Of a stretch of DNA of 44,973 nt, positions 10,101-17,968 are shown in pieces. Below the pieces are notes generated by a model. That model saw only the letters and a list, made by a program, of their open reading frames with translations. It ran no database searches and had not been told where the DNA came from. The stretch is taken from the NCBI GenBank assembly GCA_024226535.1, contig JAAELP010000002.1, positions 1 to 44,973 on the forward strand, given 5' to 3'. Both the position numbers and the translations under genes were made by a program. This DNA is from Planctomycetota bacterium. Lineage in GTDB: Bacteria; Planctomycetota; Phycisphaerae; Phycisphaerales; SM1A02. Position 1 is the first letter of the stretch. The number at the start of each line of letters is the position of its first letter.

Positions 10101-10623
10101 TGATCGTGCCGTCGATCGTGGTGTTCCGGTTGCCCTGCACGGTAAGGGCGATGCCGGCGGGATCGGTGAGGTCGATGTTGTTGAGGATGAAGTTCCCCGA
10201 CGACGCGTCGATCGTGAGCGCGCCGGGCCCCCCGCCGTTGTTCGTGCCCTTGATGGTGACGTTGATCCGCTGCTCGAAGGCGCTGTCGTTCTCGAGGCTG
10301 AAGCCGTGGGCGAACTGGAACGTGCCGGTGCCGCCGATCGTGTAGCTGTCGAGAGCGTCGGTGAAGCGCATCCCGCGGATGTCGTCGTACGTGATGTTGA
10401 CGCCGGTGACCTGGTAGTTCCCCCCGTCGTCGCCGAAGATGATCGCCTGGCCGACGGTGGCCGTCGGGGCCATGTTGCCGTCCCAGTTGCCGTTGTCCGT
10501 GAAGTCGTCGCTGCCGCCGTTCCCGTTCCAGGTGAAGTCGGCGGTCGCCGCCGGCGTCAGCGTCGCGAGCGTGACGGTCGCGACGACGGGCCAGGCTCGT
10601 CCGGTGCGCTTGGTATCGTTCAT
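7141..10623 (-). CDS. Autotransporter with beta-strand repeat passenger
   Basis: A type Va secreted surface protein of 1160 residues. A signal peptide (about residues 1-28) ends in AATA before DFTWNG. The passenger (about 30-850) is rich in Gly, Asn, Thr and Ser. It contains many copies of the autotransporter-associated beta-strand repeat, seen as GAGSLIHSGTGRIVLSGEN, KTGAGTLTLSAANTYAGDT and similar. These stack into a right-handed beta helix. A linker around 770-880 leads to a C-terminal beta-barrel of about 270 residues with alternating strands (GMYVRALGVWTDQD, GVQAGVDYTFS, YRIGPYFTWV). The chain ends GGISVRF with the terminal Phe needed for BAM-dependent insertion. No catalytic motif is visible in the passenger, so adhesion or surface structure is the likely role. 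It is convergent with ppk1, with 13 bases between stops. TAGGAT at 10679-10674 is a possible -10; no strong ribosome binding site is seen. Confidence 0.93.
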   Translation of the reverse strand: MNDTKRTGRAWPVVATVTLATLTPAATADFTWNGNGGSDDFTDNGNWDGNMAPTATVGQAIIFGDDGGNYQVTGVNITYDDIRGMRFTDALDSYTIGGTGTFQFAHGFSLENDSAFEQRINVTIKGTNNGGGPGALTIDASSGNFILNNIDLTDPAGIALTVQGNRNTTIDGTISGGAGSSLVKTGSGTLIINNANTMFAGSTSLQNGTVVAGNDMAFGTGFVQVTGDASLQADVDGRTIGNLVGLLAGNTLTVSGGSNLILTNVTGAGALKMSMSTDDDMLTLSNSMSYTGGTELSRGTLMLGHANALGTGALTVSGSSFLDTSLALNVGTAISIDPGRILTVAGSNDLELSGNIDGLGFLTKDGAATLLLSGTNDFNGTLAIAGGTVQLQNGDAIKDTTNVQLANTAAVRLELLNDETIGALFGGGDMGGVVDLGANTLTVNEVGDSQYSGKITGAGSLIHSGTGRIVLSGENDHTGGTSITGAGGTIAFGNDMALGMGSLTIDANGNLQPFGGDRTIGNDITINADLGLGGVNVLTFTGTTTLTVVSTMDVTNTAGVDFANVIQGAGGLTKTGAGTLTLSAANTYAGDTNIDGGALMLTGSVAGDLNVNDTGMLRGTGTVGGLLTNAMGGRIQPGDNGVIGTLNVTGNYVQQAGSTLTVDVDGGSGTSDLLNVTGNATLAAGSTIEAVIASTSFISDGQTFSVLRAAGANGVMDMGADVTTTSATMTFILQRALAFQQGDLEYILQAFRAPTAYESAAITNNNQAVGRSLDTLTPIANADPSGLAADLLGRLDPLNSAEVNVAMKQLSPAATNAAATAGFEAVDAFTNTQASYLASKRVGADAVATRVAMEAGMLASAVDSPTLLAAAIAAQDTAYQASIESENPLGMYVRALGVWTDQDTEFARTGFDADTYGVQAGVDYTFSKEFIVGAVFGYTTTDVSLDAGLGDIDIDTYRIGPYFTWVNDGWYLDGSLTAGFSSNDQQRNISQIGLSAIGDYDGNDVTVYVGGGIELELDNSWILTPTLSMQYSYFDYDGYVETGAAGANLIVPDRDTDSLRSRLGVTLSYRPDAGTSPYFLDFNFGWEHEYMENDDIASTFSAGGSPFAVDTGNRDDDSIFIGGGFTRIIRDNMTAFLRYEGLFGDTSEVHALSGGISVRF

Positions 10624-10802
10624 GAAAATCTGCCGAGATCGTTGGAGAGGCGGTTTTCGATGCCGCGGATGGCATCCTAACAGCCCCCACGTCGGGGTGC
10701 TTTCCCCCTACCGGGAAGCCGGGACGCTCAGTACAAAGGAAGTCATGGTGGGGACGTACTATCCGTCTCCAACCATCACCAACGCGGGTCATTCCCCCCT
10801 AA

Positions 10803-10850
10803 GGACCGCCGCCCCAGCTCCTGCTCCTGTTTCGGGCGGCGGTCCGCTCT
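10803..10850 (+). terminator. Stem-loop with T-rich tail, orphan terminator
   Basis: A perfect 12-bp stem, GGACCGCCGCCC (10803-10814) with GGGCGGCGGTCC (10834-10845) and a 19-base loop. It is followed on the plus strand by GCTCTTTT, the tail of a rightward intrinsic terminator. No rightward gene precedes it. Read leftward, the stem would follow the membrane protein gene that stops at 10874, but its tail there is TTAGGGGGG and lacks a T run. It could be a terminator of that gene working without a good tail, or the end of a short rightward RNA. Confidence 0.5.
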
Positions 10851-10873
10851 TTTGGAGCTCGCCGCCCGGCCTG

Positions 10874-11314
10874 TCACCGCGTGGCCATGGACCACGTCCG
10901 CGGGCGCACCCGCCGACGTAGCGGTTTCCGCGTGAAGACCCAGATCACGTGGCGGTGCGTCACGATGACCAGCATGATCAGGACCGTCGCGGGCGCGAGG
11001 ATCCCGAAGAAGGTGTTGATGACCGTCGCGTCCACCCGTTGTCGCACGCCCCCCGCCTGGGAGGTAAAGAACGAGAAGGACCCGTCGGAGACGGCGAAAC
11101 CCATCATCGACCAGATGACCAGGAGTTGGCAGATCGTCACGGCCCACGCGATGCGCAGGTCCTGGAACGTACCGATGGCGGCGAGCAGATAGATCGACCA
11201 GAACACCACGCGCTCCGTGTCCAGCCGCGTCGGGTCGAACAGTTGGAGCGCGAAGTAGACGGTGGCCGAAGCCGCCCAGGCGAAGTTCAGGATCCGGAAG
11301 ATCTGGGGATACAT
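10874..11314 (-). CDS. Small four-helix membrane protein
   Basis: A 146-residue hydrophobic protein starting MYPQIFRILNFAWA. Hydrophobic segments at about residues 6-24, 33-50, 54-76 and 100-122 suggest four membrane helices. The polar tail is rich in Arg (KPLRRRVRPR), consistent with a cytoplasmic C-terminus. The frame stays open upstream to 11626, but that part has shadow composition and overlaps the GT2 gene, so I start at the Met just before the first helix; no clear ribosome binding site is present there. The family is not recognised. It lies between the autotransporter and the glycan locus and diverges from the GT2 gene, 205 bases away. Confidence 0.7.
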   Translation of the reverse strand: MYPQIFRILNFAWAASATVYFALQLFDPTRLDTERVVFWSIYLLAAIGTFQDLRIAWAVTICQLLVIWSMMGFAVSDGSFSFFTSQAGGVRQRVDATVINTFFGILAPATVLIMLVIVTHRHVIWVFTRKPLRRRVRPRTWSMATR

Positions 11315-11503
11315 GGGCGCGGTTCTCGGGTGCCCGGGCCACCTGGCCCAGTTGGACGTTCCCGTACCGGTAGATCGGGCGTTGACGCGGGCGCCTCGCC
11401 CGGGGTTCCGCAAAAGGCGGGGGGCAAGGGCGGAGATCCCCCCCGGAGCCGGGGGCCGGGGACCGGGATGGTCCGAGAACTCCAGGTCGTCCGAGCCCCA
11501 AGC

Positions 11504-11509
11504 TATCAT
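11504..11509 (+). promoter_or_regulatory. Putative -10 element, leaderless start
   Basis: TATCAT ends ten bases before the ATG of the GT2 gene at 11520. A transcript starting about seven bases after the hexamer would have a leader of only three or four bases, and no ribosome binding site is present. No convincing -35 sequence is seen at 16-18 bases. Confidence 0.4.
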
Positions 11510-11519
11510 CCCCTCGCCC

Positions 11520-12440
11520 ATGAGCCTGACCGTCGTCACCCCGTCCCTGAACCAGGCCCCGTACCTGCGCCAGTGCCTCGACTCGGTCCTCGACCAGGGC
11601 CACGAGGGCGTGCAGCACCTCGTCATCGACGGCGGATCGACGGACGGAACGGTGGAGATCCTCGAGTCCTACGGGGACGCGATCACGTGGCTCAGCCGCC
11701 CCGGCCTCGGGCAAAGCGCCTCGCTCAACGAGGGCTTCCGCCGTGCCGACGGCGAGATCATCGGGTGGCTGAACACCGACGACTACTACCTTCCCGGCGC
11801 CTTCGACCACGCGCTGGCGTGCCTCGATGCGCACCCCGACGCCGGCATGATCTACGGGCGCGGCACCATCGCCGACGAGGACGGCACGCCTCTGCGGCCG
11901 TACCCGACGTTCGAGCTGACGATCGACGACTTCCGGCGCATGTGCCACGTCTGCCAGCCGTCGGTCTTCCTGCGGCGCCGCGTCCTCGATTCCGTCGGGC
12001 TCCTCAACGAACGGCTCGACCTCTGCATGGACTACGAGTGGTGGCTGCGGATCATGCAGCAGGCGCCCGCGGTGTTCTACGACCAGACCACCGCCGTGCT
12101 CCGTTGCTACGGGGACACGAAGACACGCCGCCGCCGGCTCCGCGCGCTCGTGGAGGGCGGGCACATCATGCACGCGTACTTCGGGAAAGCGGGCTGGCGC
12201 TGGTCGGCGAAATGGGTCGTGCACCGCTGGTCCATGGACAAGACACGCTTCGTCTTCCCGATCGTGGGCTGGGTATCCGCGCTGCGATGCGCTCGCCGGT
12301 ACCGACGCCGGTTCACACGTGGCCCCTGGCGATGGAACGGTCATGCGACCATTCCCGGCGCGTCCGCAGCGGCCAGCCGCCCGCTCGCTTCCCGCTCGTC
12401 CGCCCGCGGCTCGGTTTCCGACGTGCCGGCAGCACCATGA
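11520..12440 (+). CDS. Family 2 glycosyltransferase
   Basis: A 306-residue GT-A fold glycosyltransferase that would add a sugar to a lipid-linked or nascent glycan at the cytoplasmic face. It starts MSLTVVTPSLNQAPYL, then VIDGGSTDGT (residues 35-44), the nucleotide-binding part, and GWLNTDDYY (83-90) in the place of the DXD metal site. CMDYEWWLRI lies near residue 180, where the family has an acidic ED-type catalytic motif. The last 70 residues are basic and Ala-rich, and their composition suggests a poorly conserved tail. A TATCAT ten bases upstream suggests a leaderless mRNA. It overlaps the next gene by four bases (ATGA) and so is translationally coupled to the GT4 gene. The sugar specificity cannot be told. 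Confidence 0.92.
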   Translation: MSLTVVTPSLNQAPYLRQCLDSVLDQGHEGVQHLVIDGGSTDGTVEILESYGDAITWLSRPGLGQSASLNEGFRRADGEIIGWLNTDDYYLPGAFDHALACLDAHPDAGMIYGRGTIADEDGTPLRPYPTFELTIDDFRRMCHVCQPSVFLRRRVLDSVGLLNERLDLCMDYEWWLRIMQQAPAVFYDQTTAVLRCYGDTKTRRRRLRALVEGGHIMHAYFGKAGWRWSAKWVVHRWSMDKTRFVFPIVGWVSALRCARRYRRRFTRGPWRWNGHATIPGASAAASRPLASRSSARGSVSDVPAAP

Positions 12441-13828
12441 TCGACCGATCTCGCGAGCCGAGTGCCGATCCCCCGCCCCCGCTGATCGTCACGCTGAACG
12501 CCACCGACCACGCCGGCGGAGCGGAGGCGATGGCGTGGGCGCTCGCCAACGCGGCCGAGCAGGCCGGGTACCGCACTCGCTTCGTCGCGGGCGTGCGTCA
12601 CGGGGACGATCCGCGGTGCGTCGCGACGCCGCGGTCGCCCTGGTGGCGGACGTGGCACGGGCTGGCGCAGCGCGTCTCGACTATCGCTCCCCTGCGGATC
12701 GCGGCCAAGGCGCTCGCCGAGCCCGCCCGTGTCTGGCACGCGACCCGCGGAAGCGAGCACTTCGGCCACCCGTGGACGCCGCGCCTCGACGAACTCGTGG
12801 GGCAGCGGCCGGCGCTGGTCCATGCCCACAACCTCCACGGCGACTACTTCGACCTGCGGGCCCTGCCCGCGCTGACCCGTGAGACTCCGTGGCTGGTAAC
12901 CCTGCACGACGCGTGGCTGCTCGCCGGCCACTGCTGCCACTCGCTGGAGTGCGAGCGTTGGCGAGACGGCTGCGGCGCGTGTCCGCACCTGGACCTGCCG
13001 ATGCGCAAGCTCCGCGACCGGACGGCCGCGAACTGGCGGGTCAAGCGCGAGATCTACCGGCGGTCGCGGCTGGCGATCGCCTGCCCGAGCCAGTGGATCA
13101 TGGACCGCGCGAAGGACTCGATCCTCGCCGGCGCGGTGACCGAGGCGCGCCTGATCGCCAACGGCGTCGACACCGAGGTCTTCTCCCCCGGACCGTCGAC
13201 CGACGCCCGCGCGCGGCTCGACCTGCCGGGCGAGGGCGCCTGCCTTCTCTTCGCGGCGACGACGCCCGCGAACAACCCGTGGAAGGACTTCGCCACGCTG
13301 GAGGCCGCCCTCGAGCGACTCGGCTCCGGCCCGAGCGGACCGCTGGCCGTCGCGCTGGGCCAGCGCGGTGCCGATCGAACGTACGGCTCGACACGCCTGG
13401 TGTTCCGCCCCTACGAGACCGACCCGGCGCGGCTGGCCGACTACTACCGCGCCGCGGACCTGTACGTGCACCCCGCCCGGGCGGAGACGTTCGGGCTCGT
13501 CGTGGCCGAGGCGATGGCGTGCGGCCGGGCTGTGATCGCCACCAACATCGGCGGTCTCGCCGAGCAGGTCGTGCACGGGGAGACCGGTCTGCTCGTCGAG
13601 CCCGGTGACGCCGCAGGGCTCGCCGACGCCGTCGGCGCCCTGCTCGCCGACCCGGCCCGGCGCGAAGCGATGGGCGGAGCGGCGCGCGATCGCGCGCGGG
13701 AGCGCTTCGACGCCCGCGATCAGCGTCGCCGTTATGTCGATTGGTATTCGGAGCTCATCGACGGCTCGGCGGACGCGACGCGACTCACCGCGCGCCGGCC
13801 ACCTCCGGCGACTGCGTCTCCCGGATGA
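12437..13828 (+). CDS. Family 4 glycosyltransferase with Cys cluster
   Basis: A 463-residue GT-B glycosyltransferase. The N-terminal domain starts [20 protein letters not shown], the acceptor-side loop of GT4 enzymes, and includes a Cys-rich insert, [20 protein letters not shown], of the type seen in colanic-acid-like glycosyltransferases such as WcaC, probably a structural metal site. The C-terminal Rossmann domain has [27 protein letters not shown] sequence followed by the retaining E-x7-E motif [11 protein letters not shown] and the typical [13 protein letters not shown]. It shares an ATGA overlap with the GT2 gene and probably acts in the same chain assembly. Its 3' end overlaps the convergent acetyltransferase gene by 44 bases. 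Confidence 0.93.
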   Translation: MIDRSREPSADPPPPLIVTLNATDHAGGAEAMAWALANAAEQAGYRTRFVAGVRHGDDPRCVATPRSPWWRTWHGLAQRVSTIAPLRIAAKALAEPARVWHATRGSEHFGHPWTPRLDELVGQRPALVHAHNLHGDYFDLRALPALTRETPWLVTLHDAWLLAGHCCHSLECERWRDGCGACPHLDLPMRKLRDRTAANWRVKREIYRRSRLAIACPSQWIMDRAKDSILAGAVTEARLIANGVDTEVFSPGPSTDARARLDLPGEGACLLFAATTPANNPWKDFATLEAALERLGSGPSGPLAVALGQRGADRTYGSTRLVFRPYETDPARLADYYRAADLYVHPARAETFGLVVAEAMACGRAVIATNIGGLAEQVVHGETGLLVEPGDAAGLADAVGALLADPARREAMGGAARDRARERFDARDQRRRYVDWYSELIDGSADATRLTARRPPPATASPG

Positions 13829-14420
13829 CATCGAGACACGCGTCGCGCTCGACGTACTCGTTGCCGCATGCCGCACACGGAACCCGGCCGTCGGCCCCGC
13901 CGGCGGGCAGACTCTCCCCGCACCGGCAGACCCAGCCCCGGCGCCGGGCGGGCACGCCGACCATGAGCGCATAGTCGGGAACGTCGCGCGTCACCACCGC
14001 GCCGGCGGCGACGAACGCGAAGCGCCCGACCTCGATCCCGCAGACGATGGTGCAGTTGGCGCCGAGGCTCGCGCCCTTCTTGACGAGCGTGCGCTGGTAC
14101 TGGTCGCGCCGCGGGATCTCGCACCGCGGGTTCACGACGTTCGTGAACACCATGGAGGGTCCGCAGAAGACGTCGTCCTCGAGCACGACCCCCGTGTAGA
14201 TCGAGACGTTGTTCTGCACCTTGACGTTGTCGCCGAGCGTGACGTCCGGCGAGACGACGACGTTCTGCCCGAGGTTGCACCGGCGCCCGATCCGGCAATT
14301 CGGCATCACGTGCGTGAAGTGCCAGATGCTCGTCCCCGCCCCGATCTCGCAGGGGTCGTCGACGTACGCCGACTCGTGGATCCGGACCCCCTCGTGCTTG
14401 GCGGCCTCAGATGGTGACAT
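13785..14420 (-). CDS. wbpD: WbpD-like sugar N-acetyltransferase, Zn-ribbon tail
   Basis: A left-handed beta-helix acetyltransferase (211 residues) with hexapeptide repeats from residue 12 to about 160. Its match to the WbpD group is close: HFTHVMP near residue 34 (catalytic His region), and [20 protein letters not shown] continuing with [17 protein letters not shown]. WbpD acetylates the 3-amino group of UDP-2-acetamido-3-amino-2,3-dideoxy-glucuronate using acetyl-CoA. After the helix comes a small zinc-ribbon-like tail with C165, C167, C182 and C185. Its start overlaps the end of the oxidoreductase gene by 14 bases, so the two are coupled, and that neighbour is the WbpB-like enzyme of the same pathway. 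The precise sugar is inferred. Confidence 0.85.
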   Translation of the reverse strand: MSPSEAAKHEGVRIHESAYVDDPCEIGAGTSIWHFTHVMPNCRIGRRCNLGQNVVVSPDVTLGDNVKVQNNVSIYTGVVLEDDVFCGPSMVFTNVVNPRCEIPRRDQYQRTLVKKGASLGANCTIVCGIEVGRFAFVAAGAVVTRDVPDYALMVGVPARRRGWVCRCGESLPAGGADGRVPCAACGNEYVERDACLDVIRETQSPEVAGAR

Positions 14421-15486
14421 GGGAGGCGGGGTCCGGCGCGGGAACCGTGTGAATCACGGGCACGGAAGTCTGAACGCCACGGGCATCCAGCATGACCGGG
14501 CGGCCGTTCGTGGTCAGGGAGCGCTGGGCCGCGCTGAGGATCTCGAGCACCGCGAGGCCGTTGCGGCCGTCCGTGCGGGGGCGCGCCCGGGACTCGATGC
14601 ACTCGAGGAAGTGACGGCACTCCATCTCCAGCGGCTCGTCGTCCGGATACGCGACGTCGACGCCGTCGCCCCGCACCGGAACGGGCTGTCCCTCTTCCCA
14701 GTCGACGCGCTGGTCATAGAGCACGAGCTTCTTGGAGACGTCGTCGAAGCTCGCCATCTTCTTCGACCCGATGATCACCAGGCGCTGCTCCTTGAACGGG
14801 TGCAGCCACGACACGAAGATGTGGCTGCGCACGCCGTTGTCGAAGAGCATCTGGGTGACGCTGACGTCCGCGAGATTCGGCGTGACGTAGCAGCCGCCGG
14901 TCGCGACGACCTCGAACGGCATCATGCCGACGAGACGCAGGATGATCGCGATGTCGTGCGGCGCGAACGACCACAGCGCGTTCTCCTCGGTGCGGATCTT
15001 GCCGAGGTTGAGCCGATTGGAGATCAGGTAGCGGATCTTGCCGAGCGCGCCGGAGGCGACCAGCTTGCGCAGCTCGAGCACCGCCGGATGGTATTCCAGG
15101 AGGTGGCCGACCATCAGCACGCGCTCGCGTGCGTCGGCGCGCGCGATCAGGTCGCGCGCCTCCTCGACGTCGATCGTCAGCGGCTTCTCGACGAACACGT
15201 CCTTGCCGGCCTCGATCGCGTCGACGGCCATGCGGTAGTGCGTCTCCGCCGGCGTCGCGATCATCACCGCGCGGATCGAGTCGTCGCGGAGCACCGCGGC
15301 CGGGTCGTCCGAGACCGGAATGCCGGGGACGAGCTCATGGGCCCGGGCCCGTCCCGCCGGGTCCACGTCCGCGACGGCCGCGAGCGCACCCAGCCGCCCC
15401 ATGCAGCGCACGAGGTTCTTCCCCCATCCGCCGCAACCGATGACGGCAACCCCGCCGTGGCTTCCCTTCGCCGGGCCAGTAGACAT
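14407..15486 (-). CDS. wbpB: Gfo/Idh/MocA oxidoreductase, WbpB-like
   Basis: A 359-residue NAD(P)-dependent sugar oxidoreductase. The Rossmann motif [14 protein letters not shown] is at residues 14-27, and the family EKP motif ([11 protein letters not shown]) is at 100-110. [10 protein letters not shown] and [16 protein letters not shown] follow in the C-terminal domain, as in WbpB-type enzymes that oxidise C3 of UDP-GlcNAc uronic acid. I start at the Met at 15486 because AAGGAA lies eight bases upstream; an earlier in-frame Met at 15564 adds 26 residues with no conserved features. It is the first gene of a two-gene leftward operon with the WbpD-like acetyltransferase. A specific assignment to WbpB rests on the neighbour and on general similarity. 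Confidence 0.85.
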   Translation of the reverse strand: MSTGPAKGSHGGVAVIGCGGWGKNLVRCMGRLGALAAVADVDPAGRARAHELVPGIPVSDDPAAVLRDDSIRAVMIATPAETHYRMAVDAIEAGKDVFVEKPLTIDVEEARDLIARADARERVLMVGHLLEYHPAVLELRKLVASGALGKIRYLISNRLNLGKIRTEENALWSFAPHDIAIILRLVGMMPFEVVATGGCYVTPNLADVSVTQMLFDNGVRSHIFVSWLHPFKEQRLVIIGSKKMASFDDVSKKLVLYDQRVDWEEGQPVPVRGDGVDVAYPDDEPLEMECRHFLECIESRARPRTDGRNGLAVLEILSAAQRSLTTNGRPVMLDARGVQTSVPVIHTVPAPDPASHVTI

Positions 15487-15608
15487 TGAGCAGTTTCCTT
15501 GTGGGCCGGTGCGTCGCGCTCCCGGTGCGACTGGCACCGTAACGGCCGCGCCATGGAGCGTCAACCGTTCCGTGCCACGGGTCGGTGGCTATCGCCCTGC
15601 GCCGCCTG

Positions 15609-15614
15609 TATCAT
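15609..15614 (+). promoter_or_regulatory. Putative -10 element of export operon
   Basis: TATCAT lies in the 260-base gap between the WbpB-like gene (leftward) and the permease gene (rightward). It is 132 bases upstream of the permease start. The identical hexamer is found at three other glycan gene starts in the window. No clear -35 is present. Confidence 0.3.
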
Positions 15615-15746
15615 GCGGTTTCGCGCTGTCCGTGGGGCTCACGGACGGGCCCCGCGAGCCGCCGCGGACGCATTCATCGCCAGGTTCGTGGACGCACGGA
15701 CGCCGGGCGCCGGGACGCACCGGGCTCGCGATCGTCGAGGAGCATC

Positions 15747-16589
15747 GTGCTGAGTCGCATCGTCAATCCGGTCGCCCAGTGGCGCGCCGCGCACGATCTG
15801 GTGGCGATCCTGGTCGCGCGGCGTCAGCTCACGTGGGAACTCGCGAAACGAGAGCTCACCGAGAAGCACGCCGGCCAGGCGATCGGGGCGATCTGGACGA
15901 TCGCCCATCCGCTCATCATGATGCTCGTCTACGTCTTCCTCTTCGCCGTGGTGTTCCAGGCGAAGATCGAGACCAAGGGGCTCCCCGTCCCCCTCGACTT
16001 CACCGTCTACATCCTCGCGGGACTCGTGCCGTGGCTCGTGTTCCAGGAGTCGATGAACAAGGGCGCCACGGCGATCACGGGCAACGCGACGCTCGTCAAG
16101 CAAGTCGTCTTCCCCGTCGAGATCCTCCCCGCGAAGGTCGTTCTGGCGACGGTTCTCACGCACGTCATCTTCGCGATCCTGCTCATCGCGTACGTGCTCT
16201 TTCGGTTCCGCGAGCTCCCGTGGACGTACGCGCTGATCCCGGTCCTCATGTTCTTCCAGATGCTGGCGATGGCGGGCATCGCCTACGCGGTGGCCGCGGC
16301 CGCCTGCTACATCCGCGACCTCAAGGAATTGGTGACGGTCTTCGCGCTCGTCAACCTCTACCTCATGCCGGCGTTCTACCTGCCGGAGTGGGTGCCCGAG
16401 GTCATCCGGCCGATCCTGTACATCAACCCGTTCAGCTACATGATCTGGTGCTACCAGGACGTCTTCTTCTTCGGCTCGATCGCGCATCCATGGGCGTGGC
16501 TCGTCTTCCCCCTCTGTTCGATCATCGCACTGCTGGCCGGGTACCGCATCTTCGGGCGGCTCAAGCACCACTTCGGGAGCGTGCTGTGA
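15747..16589 (+). CDS. wzm: O-polysaccharide ABC transporter permease (Wzm-like)
   Basis: An ABC-2 type permease of 280 residues that moves a lipid-linked polysaccharide across the inner membrane. The N-terminal amphipathic helix and RRQLTWELAKRELTEKHAGQ precede six hydrophobic segments, starting with IGAIWTIAHPLIMMLVYVFL and ending with the helix after HPWAWLVFPLC. ELTEKHAG followed by GAIWTIAHPL is typical of the Wzm/TagG/RfbA group. Start GTG at 15747 is supported by GAGGAG four to five bases upstream; the frame is open to 15585 but the added part is Arg-rich shadow sequence. The stop overlaps the GTG of the ATPase gene (GTGA). It is first in a five-gene operon running to 22108. Confidence 0.93.
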   Translation: MLSRIVNPVAQWRAAHDLVAILVARRQLTWELAKRELTEKHAGQAIGAIWTIAHPLIMMLVYVFLFAVVFQAKIETKGLPVPLDFTVYILAGLVPWLVFQESMNKGATAITGNATLVKQVVFPVEILPAKVVLATVLTHVIFAILLIAYVLFRFRELPWTYALIPVLMFFQMLAMAGIAYAVAAAACYIRDLKELVTVFALVNLYLMPAFYLPEWVPEVIRPILYINPFSYMIWCYQDVFFFGSIAHPWAWLVFPLCSIIALLAGYRIFGRLKHHFGSVL

Positions 16590-17968
16590 GCGCGGCGTCG
16601 GCGGGCGCGGCCATTCGCGTCGCGAATCTCAGCAAGGCGTACCGGATCTACGCGCGCCCCGCCGACATGCTTCGGGAGCTCGTGACGGGCCGGCCGCGCC
16701 ATCACCTGCTCAAGGCGCTGGATGACGTCTCGTTCGAGGTCGGCTGGGGCAAGGTCCTCGGCGTAGTCGGACTCAACGGCTCCGGCAAGAGCACGTTGTT
16801 GAAGATCCTCGCGGGCACGCTCGACAAGACGGGTGGAGAAGCTGAGGTGAACGGGTCGTTGTCGGCGATCCTCGAACTCGGTACCGGCTTCCACCCGGAG
16901 TACACGGGCCGCGACAACGTGATCATGGGCGGCATGTGCCTGGGGATGAGCCGGGAGGAGGTCGGGGAGAAGCTCGAGTCGATCATCGAGTTCAGCGGGA
17001 TCCGGGACTTCATCGACCAACCCTTCAAGACCTACTCCAGCGGCATGCAGGCCCGTCTCACGTTCGCCACGGCGACGGCCGTCGATCCGGAGATCTTCAT
17101 CGTCGACGAGGCGCTGGCCGCCGGCGACGCGGTGTTCGTGCAGAAGTGCCTCGCCCGCATGCGCGCGATCTGCGATTCCGGAGCGACGGTGCTCTTCGTC
17201 TCCCACTCCAGCCCGATGGTCACGCAGCTCTGCGACGAGGCGATCTGGCTCGAGAAGGGGCGGGTAAGAATGCACGGCAGCGCGCTCGACGTCGTCCGCG
17301 CGTACGACTACAGCATCTACGAGCAGATCAGCGAGGGCCGCGGCACCACGGTGCCGGCCGCCGTCGTGGAGGCCACCGTCGCAACCCCCGGGGACGGCGA
17401 AAACGACGAGCCGAGCACACCGCCCGATGAACACGCCCCGATGGTGTTCCGGCAGGGGCCGATCGTCATCGACGAGATCGAGTTCCTCGACGAGGCGGGA
17501 AACGCCTCGCACATCTTCCGGTTCTGGGAGTCGCTTCGGATCCGCGTGTGGTACCACTGCGAGGGAGCGATCCCCGAGGAGACGCTGGGCATGGGCGTCA
17601 CCTTCGTGCGCGAGTCGGACTGGACCAACGTGATGCAGTTCAACACGACGAATGTCCTGCGCGACGCCGACTTCGCGGACTACGACAAGGCCCCCTACCG
17701 CCAGCAGGCCGGCCGCACCGGGTACATCGAGGCGTGCATCGAGCCGCTCCAGCTCAACGAGGGTACGTACGCGTTGTCCATCGGCCTGCTCGCCAACCGG
17801 CCGTACAACGTCGACTGCTACGAACTGCACCAGTTCACGCATCGCGTGTCCATCGCCCGCGACGGCAGCGTCTTCAACGCCATCTTCAGGCCCGTCGTCC
17901 GCTGGGAGCACAACCCCGGCGCGAGGCGCGGCGACCACGCGCCACGGGAGGTCTCGACCGGTGGCTGA
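16586..17968 (+). CDS. wzt: O-polysaccharide ABC transporter ATPase (Wzt-like)
   Basis: The ATPase partner of the preceding permease, 460 residues. Residues 1-235 form the nucleotide-binding domain: Walker A GLNGSGKST (62-70), the signature TYSSGMQARL (149-158), Walker B EIFIVDEALAAGD (169-181) and the switch His in LFVSHSS. Residues about 260-460 form a separate beta-rich domain (EIEFLDEAGNASHIFRFWES and onward) like the Wzt C-terminal domain, which in ABC-dependent O-antigen systems binds the chain's non-reducing-end modification. The glycan is therefore probably capped before export, and the sulfotransferase and methyltransferases nearby are candidates for making the cap. The GTG start overlaps the permease stop by four bases. 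Confidence 0.93.
   Translation: MSAASAGAAIRVANLSKAYRIYARPADMLRELVTGRPRHHLLKALDDVSFEVGWGKVLGVVGLNGSGKSTLLKILAGTLDKTGGEAEVNGSLSAILELGTGFHPEYTGRDNVIMGGMCLGMSREEVGEKLESIIEFSGIRDFIDQPFKTYSSGMQARLTFATATAVDPEIFIVDEALAAGDAVFVQKCLARMRAICDSGATVLFVSHSSPMVTQLCDEAIWLEKGRVRMHGSALDVVRAYDYSIYEQISEGRGTTVPAAVVEATVATPGDGENDEPSTPPDEHAPMVFRQGPIVIDEIEFLDEAGNASHIFRFWESLRIRVWYHCEGAIPEETLGMGVTFVRESDWTNVMQFNTTNVLRDADFADYDKAPYRQQAGRTGYIEACIEPLQLNEGTYALSIGLLANRPYNVDCYELHQFTHRVSIARDGSVFNAIFRPVVRWEHNPGARRGDHAPREVSTGG

Noticed and set aside
7226..10623. CRISPR-like periodicity in the autotransporter gene
   Set aside because: The repetition follows protein repeats of variable length and has no identical direct repeats with unique spacers.
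8323..10680. Rightward open frame of 785 codons opposite the autotransporter
   Set aside because: It is the antisense of the repeat passenger; the Asp, Val, Arg-rich translation shows no domain, while the leftward frame has a signal peptide, repeats and barrel.
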